Shown here: positions 24,601 through 37,800 of the stretch, one piece after another
Numbering within the stretch: the first letter of the stretch is position 1
Layout of the letters: each line of letters starts with the position of its first letter
NCBI GenBank assembly: GCA_037975125.1
Contig: CM075856.1
Location: forward strand, 6,519,078-6,583,077
Source: Latrodectus hesperus
Lineage: Eukaryota; Arthropoda; Arachnida; Araneae; Theridiidae
Reading direction: 5' to 3'
Length of the DNA: 64,000 nt
Made by a program: the position numbers and the translations under genes
The notes under the pieces: generated by a model
Told to the model about the DNA's origin: nothing
The model's input: the letters and a program-made list of their open reading frames with translations, nothing else
Database searches by the model: none

Positions 24601-25605
24601 AGTTTGATGTTTGCTTATTTTAGTCTAATTTGGTATTAATTCTTTTTAGAAAGAACTATGCATTTAATTACAATGCTCTCTGTTGCTTTTATTTTCAGTA
24701 TCTAGAATAAAATCGAATAGTAAAATTTTAAAATTAAATATTGTTCTCTAAAACTTTTTGATAATTAATCATAAATGTATACTGAAAATGAATTAATTCT
24801 TAATTTATCAATCTTGCTAAAAATTTTGAATTTAATTTTAAATACATTATACACTTAAATATTCCATCAGCTTTTAGTCTTCAAACTTTCTACACATATA
24901 TTTAATTTTGAGTGAAGAAATATACGAATTCATTAACAATTAAAAAAAATTTAAGAAGTTCTAAATAATGTGTGATACAGTCACTTACTATTAATTTTCT
25001 TACTTATTTTAAGCTGAAATAAATACACTATTTTGTATTGTTTTTTTCATATTTGTTATAGTAATTAAAAATTTAGTATGGAATCAGTAAATTGTCAAAT
25101 TAAAAAAAATAAACATTGGATATTGAAGCTAGTGTAAATATTCAAAATTAGGTATGGGGAAAGTCATTTGAATGATAAAATTTCAGAAATGTATTTTAAT
25201 TTTTTTCTTGTTACGCTATTCTTTCAACAAGGTAAACTTTTCTAATACGTTTATATTACTTTTCCACTCGAAATTTTTATATGGGTTATAAAATCGCTTA
25301 TTGTTTTCAGAAGATAATTGTTTTAGTTCATTCATTCCATAAAATGTGTTTCAAAAAGTATCCATTCGCTTGACAAGCGTTCAAAAAATGATGGCATGAA
25401 ATATTTTATTCTATTAAAATATTTCGCAGTGGTTCGGAGTTTATTTTAAATTATATATCCCGATTTAATTAGGCCTCATGTGCAAAATATTATCCTTTAG
25501 CGATAAACAAATCAAATCAAACATAAACCAAACAATGTTTGGTGAAAAAAATTTTCCAATTCATTCATAATTAAGGCAAGAATATTCAATTCTAAATGTA
25601 ATCTT

Positions 25606-25648
25606 CTTCTTCTTCTTAGAGTTGGGTTTGTATGTCATTGGGCACCTA
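25606..25648 (-). mobile_element. Very short 5'-truncated retroposon insertion
   Basis: A 43-bp segment is flanked by AAATGTAATCTT on both sides (25594-25605 and 25649-25660). On the minus strand it ends in a run of AAG triplets, like the simple-repeat tail of a LINE or SINE. The exact 12-bp duplication with a 3' tail fits a severely truncated retroposition event. Confidence 0.5.
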
Positions 25649-25782
25649 AAATGTAATCTTGGGAATTTATTATAAATAAATTTAGGGTAACCAAATTAGA
25701 GCTATATATTTTAATTTGCTGCCTTTAAGCCCTTTTCAGAGAACAAAAACTGTCAGGGTTTGAATGACCACTCCCTCCCTTA

Positions 25783-25955
25783 TTACACATCATTTAGTTT
25801 ATTTAACACTGCAGTTATATATACATGAGATTTTTAAATTAATGTTAAATTCGTGAATGAATATTTCCTTTCCTTACTGAACATCTTTCAGTTTATTAAA
25901 CATTAAAATTATAAATGTACTTGAAGTTTTTAAATTGATGTTGAATTCGTATCCA
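25783..25955. repeat. Diverged tandem duplication, period about 91 bp
   Basis: The blocks starting TTACACATC at 25783 and TTACTGAAC at 25874 align along their length, sharing the order AGTTTATT, TTTTTAAATT, ATGTT and AATTCGT. The divergence suggests an old duplication. Confidence 0.6.
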
Positions 25956-26276
25956 TTATAAGCAAATCGGCACAAATTCAGATCTTAAATATAACCTACA
26001 TAGTAGGGACACTTATTTGCAGTGTGATGCAACTTTGCTAAATACTTCCATTTATAAGTACCTTTTTTCAATAAATAACTAGATGAACAGTTTTCTTGAG
26101 CAACTACATCAACACATCTTATATAAGCAAACTTTAATATTTAATGAAGCAAAGAAAAGTTAATGAATAATCTATCAATCTTTCCAGCTTTTTCCAAATT
26201 AAAATTAAATCATTATGTAAATGAAGAGCAGACATTTATTTCGGTTTCATTTCTACGCACCAATGCCATTCCCATC

Positions 26277-26945
26277 TCATGTCTACTAATCAGAAGTCTG
26301 TTCTAAACGCATTTTCTCTTAATGTCTTTAAAATACCTTTAAATTCAAATTATTTTGGATTTTTGATCATTATTTAAAATGTTACTGACTTCTCATACTC
26401 AGTATCTTAACTCGGGACAAAGCGAGCGGCGAGCCTGGCTTTCCAGCGCCTGGAGAGATGCCTTCCCCCCTACGAACCCCTACTTGTGGTAGCAAGTTGA
26501 TTGACCGCTCTTTACATACCCGCCAAACCCGGGCCCAACCTGTGGCAACTCAGCCACAGTAAATCCCTAAAGGGGAATGAGAAGCGCATCTTCCCAATCC
26601 GATGGGGAATCTAGCCCAGTTGCTATTTGGATGCGGTCGAATGAAGACCGTATTGGCACCAGTGTATCACGGTGTGGAACTCATTTTATGGAATATAATT
26701 ATGAAAATAGTTATTTGTTAATTGTTATTGTTAAAATAAAACATTAAAGGCAATAGGACTTATTAATGAAAGGAAACACACACGCAACAAATTGGTAACG
26801 CAACACAACCTTTTCGCCTCCAATTGCTCCGACGAAAGGTCGCTCGCCCCTCTTTCGTACCCCCAGTAAATCCTCGAGCTCCTCTCTCACGAGGAACTTG
26901 CTTATTAACACAGCTACTACTACTTATTCTAAACCTTAAATCATA
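26277..26945. repeat. GC-rich dispersed repeat, copy 1 (long form)
   Basis: This copy aligns with 27822-28234 at both ends: CTCATGTCTACT, TCATACTCAGTATCTTA, GCGCCTGGAG, CCGACGAAAGGTCGCTCGCC and TTCTAAACCTTAAATC occur in the same order in both. Between about 26535 and 26800 it carries roughly 265 bp absent from copy 2, so one copy has an insertion or the other a deletion. It is much richer in G and C than the surroundings. No coding function was recognised; open frames inside are incidental. The family was not identified. Confidence 0.8.
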
Positions 26946-27431
26946 TACATTTAAATTAGGCCACTTTACTAGGTAAATTCTTAGCAATCAAACGAGTATA
27001 AACACCATAATATAGACATCGCTATTTAATTCGATGGTTATTACACATATGTAACTCCGATCTTTACTTCTTTCTATTACTATTGTACAATTGTTTTTCA
27101 TAATTTTACGCATAAATTATACCTACTAAAACTATCACTTTAAATATCTAGTTGTTTTAATTCTTTTATTTTATGTATTTTAACCATATATAAATTGCAA
27201 ATTCTTCCACATAATAAGATATGTGAGAACTCGGTAAATTAATTATTATATTTAATACATCTATCATAACCTGACTAATATAATTCGGTAACCAACAACA
27301 ATCTACCCGTCAGCAGTCAAAATTTTGTACCCCGTATAATTCAATCAACCTCATTGTCTAGTTATTACATATTTTAAAATCTTGCTTATCAATCTTTGTA
27401 AATATTAGTATATTATTTCCTTATTTACTTG

Positions 27432-27511
<80 letters not shown>

Positions 27512-27821
27512 ATGTATATTAATGTCTTAATTACCACCTATATGTTATACCCATTTAATATCTTCATTTATTTGTTTATTGTTCTTTTTCTCTCACCTAT
27601 AATAACCGGTTCTGTAAATACTCATTGTATAGAATAGTTGTAAATGATGTTTACTCAAGAAATCTGCACTGTTATAAATTTATATTTTGCATTGTGACTC
27701 TCTGTATTTTGCCAAGGTGCAACATTTGTAAATTGTGTTTATCAATGTACACTTTACTATTATCCAGGCACTTTGCCTGCAGTATGTAAATCCCTAAATG
27801 TAAAAGTCCTTTTCTTTTCTT
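26946..27821. other. AT-rich spacer between the two dispersed repeat copies
   Basis: No gene was recognised. It holds the (TA)35 tract and otherwise featureless AT-rich DNA. Confidence 0.6.
27433..27502. repeat. (TA)35 microsatellite
   Basis: An uninterrupted run of 35 TA dinucleotides followed by TATG/TATA variants to about 27520. It can extrude as a cruciform, and its length is likely to vary between individuals or assemblies. Confidence 0.97.
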
Positions 27822-28234
27822 CTCATGTCTACTTATCAGAATCTCGATAAGACTGTTCTAAATGCATTTTCTTTTTATGTGTTTAAACTACTTTTAAATT
27901 CAAATTATTTAGGATTTTTGATCATCATATGGACTCCTCATACTCAGTATCTTAGATCGGGACCAAGCGAACGGAGAATCTCGCATCCAAGCGCCTGGAG
28001 GGATGCCTCCCCCCCCTACTAACCCCTACTTGCGGCAGCAAGTTGTTCGAACGCTCTTTACATTCCCGCCAAATCCGGTTCCAAGTGAAAAGTGAACTTT
28101 TTGCCTCCAAATGCGCCGACGAAAGGTCGCTCGCCCCCCTTTCGTATCCCCAGTAAATCCCCAAGCACCTCTCTCACGAGGGACTTGCTAGTTAATTAAA
28201 ACAGCTACTATAACTTGTTCTAAACCTTAAATCG
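27822..28234. repeat. GC-rich dispersed repeat, copy 2 (short form)
   Basis: This is the shorter relative of 26277-26945 in the same orientation, lacking the inner 265 bp. Its right edge coincides with the first recognisable monomer sequence of the T-rich repeat domain at about 28238, so it marks the boundary of that domain. Confidence 0.8.
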
Positions 28235-28237
28235 TAT

Positions 28238-31200
28238 TATTTAGTAAAATAATTTCTAAGATATTTATTTACTATATCTTTCATTACATCATTCTAAAGC
28301 TCAAAATTAAAGAAAATTGTACTTGAATGAATTGTTACTTTTACTATTCCCTCTTTTTACATTATTATTTAGTATAATTATTTCTAAGATATTTATATAC
28401 TATGTCTTTGATTACATCATTCTAAAGCTCATAATTACCATTAAATCATTTTACATCCTAGCTCTATAATATTTTTTTATTTACTTTCATTTTTTAAATA
28501 ACTTAAAATGTATTACTTAGAAAAGAATTTTTATGCTTTGGAACGTGATCCATGTATAGTATTAGATTACATTTATTTAAATCCTATTCATGCAGTCTTT
28601 CTCCCATTTTTAAGGAATATTTTTTAAGGTATTAATTATAGTTTTTTGTACATATTGAAACAACCTAATATATTATAATAACACTTATTATAAAGTTCTT
28701 TGTCAACAATTATATAGTATTTTATTGAAGGTATTTCTGAATTTTGAAACTGATTCTTTACCATTTTGTTATATTCATATGACCTTCTGTTGTTTGAATT
28801 ATCAATTAACTTCATTAATTTATTTCTTAAATTGCTTGACGGTCTGCAAACCCTGTTTTATTGTGAGTAATAGTTTTCTGCACAAATTCTTTCTTGATAT
28901 CATAACATGCAGTTTTTTTCTTTCTATTGAGAGTAGAAAAATTAAAATTGCTCTTTCTTATAAACATGAAGTGTAATATTTATGACTGTACAATGCATTC
29001 ATTTATGAATATTTATCAAAATGAATTTCAATTATATTGGTTTGCCAGTTACTCTTATAAAGATCTTCAATTTATTTCTCATCCTTTGTTATTGTTTGGT
29101 TCTAATAGCTTGGAAAGGAGAGTTGTTTTAAAAACCTTCTCAATTTTTTTCTGTTACGTTTTCTTTTTAAGAACAATATTTTCTTTTATTTAATAAACAA
29201 GTTTTATTTGAATAAGTTGTCGTCATTTTAAAAATATTCCACATTAAATATTGTTTAAAGGATTGTACTTCAAAATTTCAATGACTTTTTCTTTTATTAC
29301 GCAATGTTAAGCATGAAGCATTTAATTTAATAATTTCACACTTTCTGTAACTAATTATTTAATTCATTTTGATTTTTTATGTAACATTAAATGTATGTTT
29401 TAAAATTTTTTATAATATTTTCTGTAAAATCACCTTGTAATAACAGATTATATATCTTCTTGCTGAGATTCTTAAAAAGTATTTTAAACTGAAAAATTTT
29501 TTATTTCTATTGTAGGGATGCGCTTTACATTCTCCTTACTTTTTCATGCATAATTTTTAAAATAGCTTTAAGATAGCTTATCCAGGAGTTTTGACAGTGC
29601 TTGGAAATTGTAATCCATTATAGTTTCATAGATTGTATCCCCTTTCCCTTATACTAGCTACATTGAAATAATTTAAAAATTATTCATTGATGTTTGTGTA
29701 TTATTCATGTGTAAATCTCTTAGTTTTGGAAAAGTCCACCTGTAAAATTAGACTTGAATTTGTTAGTTATAAATAATTTTTCCAAAATTAGTTATTTGAT
29801 TGTTGCAGAAATGCACTTAGTGTTTGCCAGTATTTACTTTCTTGTTCAAGTTATTTAAATAGGAATTTTGTTTTTACATAATGTAAATTTTTTTTTACAT
29901 TTTGTAGAATTATATGAATTTGAAAATATAGTGCTTGTATAATTAAAACAAAATGTCTGAATAAATATGTTTATTTTTTAATTCCCACTTTTTTCAGGAT
30001 TATTTAGTAAAATTTTTTCCAAGATATTTTTACAATATTTCTTTTATTGCATCATTTTAAATCTCATTATTCCCATTAATTTATATTATAACCTAGCTCT
30101 AACATATTTTTTATTTACTCTTTCTTAAATTACCTTAAATGTATGACTTAGAAAATATATATTATGCTTTGAAACTTCATCAGTGTTGTAGTATATTATA
30201 ATTATTCAATTCTTCGTCGTGCAGTCATTCTCCCATTTTTAAGGAAAATTTTCAAAGTGAATACCTATATTAATTCATATACGTTTTGTGTGCATATTTA
30301 AACAATCTAATATATTAAAACAACCTTCCTTTCAAATTTATTTCTGAATTTTGAAATTGATTCTCTGCAATTTTGTTATATTTATAGGATCTTTTGTTGC
30401 TTGAGCTATCAATTAAGTAAATTTGATTTGTTTCTTAAATTGGTTGATGGTCTGAAATTCCGGTTTTGTTGAGAGTAATGCTTATCTGCACAAGTTCTCC
30501 CTTTATATATTGTACATGCTGTTTTTTCTTTCTATTAAGAGTAGAATTGATAAAATTGCTTCTTATTATCATAAACAGTAAATATAATATTTATGTCTGT
30601 ACAATGTGTTCATTTATGCATTTTTATCAGATTGAAATTTCAATTATTCTTCTCTGTCAGTTACTGTAATAATATCTTTTATTTATTTCTCAACCTGTGT
30701 CATTGTTTGGTTGTAAATGTTTTGAAAGGAAAATAGTTTAAAAAATAAACACATTTATTGTGTAATGTGTTCTTTTTGAGAATTGTAATTTCTCTAATTT
30801 AATTAGCGGGTTTAATTTGAATAAGCTGTTATGATTTTTAAAATTACAAAATATTGAATTTGTTTAAAGAAATTTACTTAAAATATTTTTTAATTTTTAA
30901 TCCATTGTATCATATTAAACCTCAAGTTTCCGATTAAGTGATTTGATCTCTTTCTGTTACAGATTTTTTTTATATACTTTCCTTTTCATGTAACATTATA
31001 AATATGTGATTTAAAATTTTTTTAAATTTTCGATTTAAGGACCTTGCAATAACAGATTGTAATTCGTGTTGAAGGCACTCTTAAAAAATGTTTTAAATTG
31101 GAAAAATTGTATTTTTATAACAGTTGTGTATTTTATGTTACTTTCTCTTCTTTTTCATGTCTGATTTTTAAACTAAAGTTAAGTAATTCATCCATGATTT

Positions 31201-33000
31201 TTGATTGCTTCTATTCACTGGAATATGCTTCACATTATTGATTGTATACCCTTCCAATTTTTTAGCTGCACTGAAATTAAATTCAAAATTATTTGTTGGT
31301 GTTAGATCAATATTTATCTGAAATTTTTTAATTTTTGTAAATCGCACCAGTAAAATTAGTCTAAAAATTTGTTAGATATAAATTATTTATCCACAATTAG
31401 TTAATTATTTGAATAAATTGCTATGAATTTTAAAATATTCAATATTTTTTATCATTAAATGAAATTTCCATAAAAAAATTTACAATTTTTATTCCATTAC
31501 ATTGTTTTAAGCTTCACGTTTATGATTTAGTGGTTTACTCTTTCCTAATTCATTGGTGTTTGATCAACATGCATCTGTAGTTTCCTTACTTTTGAAAATC
31601 CACCTGCAAATTTAGTCGACAAAATTGTTAGATATCGCTGTTTTATCAACAGTATGGTAATATAGTGTTGAGGAATGCACTTAGTTTCTGCCAGTATTTG
31701 TTTCTCTCTTGAAACTGTAATTTAAATAGAGATTCTGTTATGTAAATTTTGTTTATATTTGTTAAAATTATGTTAATTTCTCTAGTGTAGGGAAATACAA
31801 TGCTGTTAATATTTCTGAACTGCCGCTAGATTTTAACGATGTCATAAAAGAACTATTTTATATTATTTATAAAAAGTTGAAGAACAGTTACTAAAACTTG
31901 TCTACATTATATGCTTTTGTGTGCACTATTATATTAAATAACCTTTATGTAGAAGTATTTGTGCAACTTTGTTCAAATATAGAAACATTTCAAAATTGAT
32001 ATCATTATTTTATATCAGCATTACATGAGTTGACAATTTCAAAGATATTTAAGACTTTTAAAAGTAATTTAGAAAACTCCAAAAAATGAAATGAATTAGT
32101 TTCATGTAATTAAAAAACACTTTTAGTATAATAATGCAATTTGCAGGCAATTATTTCTGAGTTTTGAAACTTATTCACTATATGTTTTGTTTATTCATGG
32201 AATAATTTGTTGCTTTGAATTAATAGTTATTCTGTTATTTATTTCTTAAATTGGTATATGGTCTGAAATTCTTGTTTGAATGTGAGTAATGTTCTATGTA
32301 AAAAATCTTTTTTTACTTATTGAACATGTAGATTTTTTTTATTATTTTTAGAATCGTAATGAAAAAAATTGCTCCTGTGTATTATAAATATTAAGTATGA
32401 TAATTTTATCTATACAATAAATTCATTTATTAAAATTTGTATGAATGGAGTATCTATTATACTTGTCTGGCAATTAGTGTTGTAACATAGTGAATTTATT
32501 CCGCATCCTTTATCATTGTTTGGTTATAAATGCTTCCAAAGGAGTATATATTTTATGTTTACTCTGTTTTTGGTGATGTGACTTATTTCTAAGTGTAGTA
32601 ATCTCTCATATTTTATAAAGAAGTTTGATTTGAAATTGAAATAGTGTTTACAAATTGCAAGTTATTGAAACTTCTAGATATTTCTATTTATTAGAAATGA
32701 GTTATTTTCAAAATTTTCATTTGCTGACCTAACAATATTTTTTATGCAAATAGTGATATCTTTATTTTATGAAGTCTTATAATTTAGTGAATTTGTCTTC
32801 AGAAAATAAATAGTATGATTATAAAAGCTTGTTGGGTAGTGTTGAAGTATTTTACTTGGAAGCACAAGGAGTGTCTTAAAATGCTGATAGAAATTTTATT
32901 CTGACATGCTTTAACTGTGATTTTAAGCTTTTGATTTTACAAGGCATTTTTTTTTTTACTGAAAAGACATGTATTTCCTTTTTATGTATTCAATTTCCAG
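28238..33000 (+). repeat. Older, diverged copies of the array monomer
   Basis: Blocks typical of the 5.3-kb unit recur here in the same orientation at about 1.6-1.8-kb spacing. ATTTCTGAATTTTGAAA-type blocks lie at about 28734, 30345 and 32149; GATTGTATCCCC-type blocks at about 29632 and 31243. The segment 31730-32050 aligns with 41170-41470. Divergence rises through the domain. No coding genes were recognised; short hydrophobic open frames at 28725-29193 and 30466-30669 are by-products of the T-rich sequence. Confidence 0.75.
28309..29779 (+). repeat. Near copy of part of the 5.3-kb unit (matches 44241-45695)
   Basis: This 1.47-kb segment aligns with 44241-45695 along its length with only scattered differences. 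It retains an AAGTCCACCTGT block at about 29731 that the array units lack at the corresponding place. After 29779 it continues into ordinary monomer sequence, whereas the array units jump to a different part of the monomer. It is therefore a pre-array form of the sequence. Confidence 0.85.
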
Positions 33001-36000
33001 GAAATATAATTTTTTTTAAAAATTTTGATTTAAAAGTCTTATTTAAATGAATAAGAAATTTTATTAATGGTATTTTTTTTAAAGTTTGAGTAACATTTTT
33101 ATATCTTTAAATAGTACAATTGATAAGTATAAAAAAATATGTAGAAGCCAAGAAATATCACGAATACATCAAAAATAAAAAAAGTTGGGCAATGATTATA
33201 GATATGAAATTAATTTCAAAGAATAGCTACATTATTCAAGTTTCACTCAAGGTAAAGAATTATTTTAATAATATTTAAACAGAATTTTATTGTGAAATGG
33301 AAAATGATTCTAAGATATTTTCTTTATGTTTGATAAATTCTGTAAAATTAAGAAATTGTTTTCAAATTATTATAACACTCCTTATTGATTGCTTGATTTG
33401 AAGTCACGATTAGTATAACAGAATATTAAAAAATCATATTTTTGTATCACAGTTTCAATCCCTTAAATCTTTTATACTATTTATATTGATAAGAATGTTA
33501 TTACTTTGAAAATGTGTGCTTTGATTAAATCAATAAAGTAGCTTTAATAATATTTATTATGTTAAAATGACTCTTTTGTTTTCAATGTTTCTTTGATTCA
33601 TGTTGAACTTTGTCGTATAATAGTAAACAGTATATTTATTTATTCAATCAGGGTTTTGATTTGTTTCATTTTCAGAAAGTAACACGATAAAATTCTGTAT
33701 GTATATACATTGTCTTCATGTTTTAACAGTGCTGAAATAAAGTACAATTGAATTTTTATATTGAAACTCCTGGCGAATCTTGCAATATTTAAAATTTTGG
33801 GAATCTTCCATTGAAAGCATAATTTTCACTACTATTCAAAACTTTTATCTGCTATATTTTACCTTACTTAGCTGAAGTTTATTTCGCATTTTATTTCTTT
33901 CTGTCCCTGAAAAATTATTTTAAACTATAATGATATATTTACTTTTACCTTATTTTTTGAAAATCATGACAAATCTTCTTCAAACATGTTTTACTAATTG
34001 CACTAATATTTACTCATTGTGATAGAATATGACTTTTTATTTTAATGGGAATTTTCCTTTATATTCTGTTGTCGACCCGAAAAGGTCTAAATAATGTGTC
34101 AACTTGTGCCATCATTGTTTTTCGTGCGATGACCATTTTGATACATGTTTTGGACTGAATGTTGTTTCTTAATGACTTTTTTTATTTAAGATTGAAATAC
34201 TGTGAATTATGCAAGAAAAGGTAAATCCAAATTACAAAATTTTGTAATATTTTGAAAATATTTTTATATTTCTCTTTAGCTAACCTTGTGATTTAAGTGG
34301 GATATTCTGGCTACGTATCAGTTTAAATGATGGTATGACTTTCTCTTCTTTGAAGGAAACCTTGTAATACTAATTCAAAACCATGTACAATATTGAATAT
34401 CATTTGGGTAAAATATTTTTCCCGTTCAAGAAATAAACAAAAAAAAAATGAATGTATTTCAATCCATTTCAGAGTCTTAAATAGAATCAATTACTGGCAC
34501 ATTTTGTTTTTAAACTGAAAGTAAATGCCAAATTTTAATATTTGTAATTTGCTCTGAAATATTATATATAAATGTATATGGTAAAACAAGTTATCCACAT
34601 CTTGGTACAGATTGTTTCCTACAAGAAGTTCATTTGTAAATAGTTCATACTATTTATATTAATGTATCTAAAAGCAAGGTATTGATAAATAAGAAAATAA
34701 TCACTTGGGAAATTTTCAGTAAATGGAAGTTTTCCATATTGTATAGTGAAATAAAAAAATCTTTATAGGATTTCTATTTCATGGGATATATGGCTGTGAT
34801 TTGGTATAGCTTTGCTTGCCATGTATAAAATAGAAATGAAACTAATTTTTAACACTTTTTTTTAAACTATCAAATAATAAAATGAGAGAAAGTATAAAAA
34901 CAAATCTTATCACGAAATATAGATACAGTGAGTGTTGATTTGTTAGTAAATTCAGATGTGGGGAAAATCAATTTTCTAATAATAATCACATCTGGCTTTT
35001 AGTAATGGAATTTAGACAGTGAATTAAAGAGATACACTTTTAATAGTTAGTTTTCATGAAAATTGTTATTTAACTTCAAAAAATAATCTAATGAAATATA
35101 TAATTTCTCAGTTACCAATTTAAGTAATATGTGTGACTTTATAATTTCTTTAAAATAAATCTTTAATATTATTGTAAACTCAATATTCATTTTATTTAAA
35201 TGTGAAACATGAAGTAAAGCTTCAATTATATCATAATTGAATTTGAACACAAAGTTTTTTTTTCTTTTTTTCAATATTTTTTTATGCTGGCCATACAATA
35301 TTTAATTAAATCCAGTAAACATAAAAAAGTTCAAAAATTCAAATACAAGATACATTACTACACCAAATACATAGCTAGAGGAGTAATGAGTAACAAAGAA
35401 TACAAGACAATTATTTTGTGTTTTAATTTTATTATTTATCTCATATTCTATAATTTGGAAATTGCCCAAACCCAAAATATCAGGGCATACCGAAAAAATT
35501 CTTGCAATACAGTACAGTACCTAATTTTTTTATTAAGAGCATATGTATAAGAAATGGTTCGACACAGTTTAAACTTACAATTGGAATATATATAGCAAAA
35601 ATTAAAAAATAATAAATGAATTTGGTGTGTTTCTTTATTTTTTTTTTTAAAAAGCATGAAAAGCTTATAAAAATTTCCATTAGTACAGGCAGATTTATTG
35701 AGGAAAACACTTGTTTTCATGAATCCAAAGTACATTTAACTGATTTGATACTGCAAGTACATTTATAATAAAAAAAATTTTAAATGAGTAACGCAAACTG
35801 GTATTCTAGCTATAATTTGTAGTAAGAAAGTTTTCTGATTTTGAGATATTATCAGAAAATTCTAGATAGAGTTCCAGGCTATCAAGTTTTCAAACTAATC
35901 GTCAATAAGGAGCGCAAAAGGAAATCAAAACTACATAAATAGTTGAATTTAAATCTTAATTAATGGAAAATTGCAGCTTAAAAGCAAAAATTGATAGAAT

Positions 36001-37800
36001 TGCTGTTGATTTTTATGTAAATATTACATCACTACACAATATAATTGCAGTCGAAGAGAGTCTCAGAACGCAAGCGATAAGCGTAAATTAAGCAAATAAA
36101 TTTTTCTTTCGTATTTTTACAGAATATACACAATATTCAATATGGTTCCAGTTAAATTCAATATGTTATCAATTCATGTACATTTTTACATCAAGCAGTA
36201 AAATTTACAACTAATAAATAATACTTTAACAAATTCTGAACTTTGCATTTAGTTATTTTTAATTTCTTATATTCTTATGTTATATTTAAAATTTTTAAGC
36301 ATTACAAATTTTATTACACTATTATATGTATGTAACTGTAACTTTAACAAATATCTGCTTTTTTGATTACTATAATTAAATTAGTTTTAGAATGACACAA
36401 AGAAAAAGTTGTTGAAAAATTGCGAACATTTCCGCAAAGTTTTCTTTTATATCATGGTGTCAAATATTCGAAATGCAAATAAAATTGTAAATATTAGTTA
36501 TTAAAATGAATAAATGTGTGTGAAAGGTAAATTTGATTGGACACGATAAATCGAATGTAAACACAAGCTTATGTAATCGTACCTAATGTATGAAGTGCTT
36601 ATAATTTCAGAAATTTAAATACAGTAATGTTGATTACTTATGTAATGAATGTAACTGCAAGTAATACACTAGTTTTGTGACTGAATAAAAAAGTGAGAAT
36701 AAATTCGAATGCCATACATTAAAGGAAATGTAAACAATGATTTGTGTAATTATTCATTGTCGGTGAATAGTGTGTTTCTTATAAATATCCGTAAAAGCTT
36801 CCTAATACGTATGACCATTCTTAAATAAGCTTTAATTCGGTAGGTTAAGACAAGCTAACAAATAAATTTACCTCTTAGAACCTAATAAGAAAGTGCTCAA
36901 ATGATACGTACCTTCAGGAAATAACCTATGTCATAATCTATATTTGTTAATTTTTATCGTCACTTTTTTATATAAAACATTACTAAGCTTAATCACTCAG
37001 CTTAATAAAACTATAAAATATTTCTCAATTTGGCTGTAATGTAGCCAGATTGTAATGTTAAAATAACATATTTTGTAATATAGTATATTTTGGAAGAGTT
37101 TAACATTTTATATATATTTAACTTATAACGATGGCATTTGAATTGTCTAAACTTGTTAAATGTATTTATAACAATGCTATTATAATTACTAAAGTCATTA
37201 AATTTGAATTTTATTTGATGGAAAAAAATAAAAATTAGTATAGTGTTACCAGTATCTTCACATTTAAAAAATAATAATAAAAGTATTTCCACCTAAACCA
37301 AAATTTAATTTTACAGAATGCATATATATTTTTCATAAAATTACATCTTTGACATAAATTTTGCTTTATTTCATGTGGTTAATAAATTAAAATTGATATA
37401 TTTGGTAGTATTGTAATTGAAAGTAATTTAATAAAGAAAAATATATATTTATTCAATTCATATAACAGATTTATCATTGTATAAAGAGAATTTTAAAAAT
37501 AAATACATATCAGTTGATACAACTTCTTGTTAAATGTTTACAAATTTCTTTAATTTAATAGAATTATTATAATATACTTTGTAAAAAATGCTGTAACGTA
37601 GTATTCAGTAAACAGTAAACACTCGTTTTATGAACTTGTGGGATTTGTAGAACAATGCTTAAAATCAAGTCGTAAATACATTTTTATAAATGTTTGTCAT
37701 CAAATGGGTAACAAATTTATCATTACACAACTATAGTTAGATGTTCAGGAGGGGCTACCAGTATGTAAAATTGCGAGTGTTGGTAAATTATGGGATTGGA
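33001..37800. other. AT-rich non-coding region with a strand-composition switch
   Basis: No gene was recognised and monomer similarity is weak. The plus strand is T-rich to about 35.25 kb, A-rich from there to about 37.4 kb, and T-rich again afterwards. AATAAA occurs on the plus strand at 33736-33741 and on the minus strand at 35694-35699. The open frames at 35047-35735 and 37011-37292 show no domains and look like untranslated or intronic sequence. Confidence 0.5.

Larger units (their letters stand above)
21656..26276. other. AT-rich non-coding region
   Basis: No gene was recognised. About 22.8-23.6 kb is A-rich on the plus strand, then T-rich sequence follows. It contains a tiny retroposon-like insertion (25606) and a diverged tandem duplication (25783). 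Confidence 0.55.

Noticed and set aside
26763..28164. Minus-strand open frames in the GC-rich dispersed repeats
   Set aside because: The two copies do not share a conserved reading frame, which argues against coding function.
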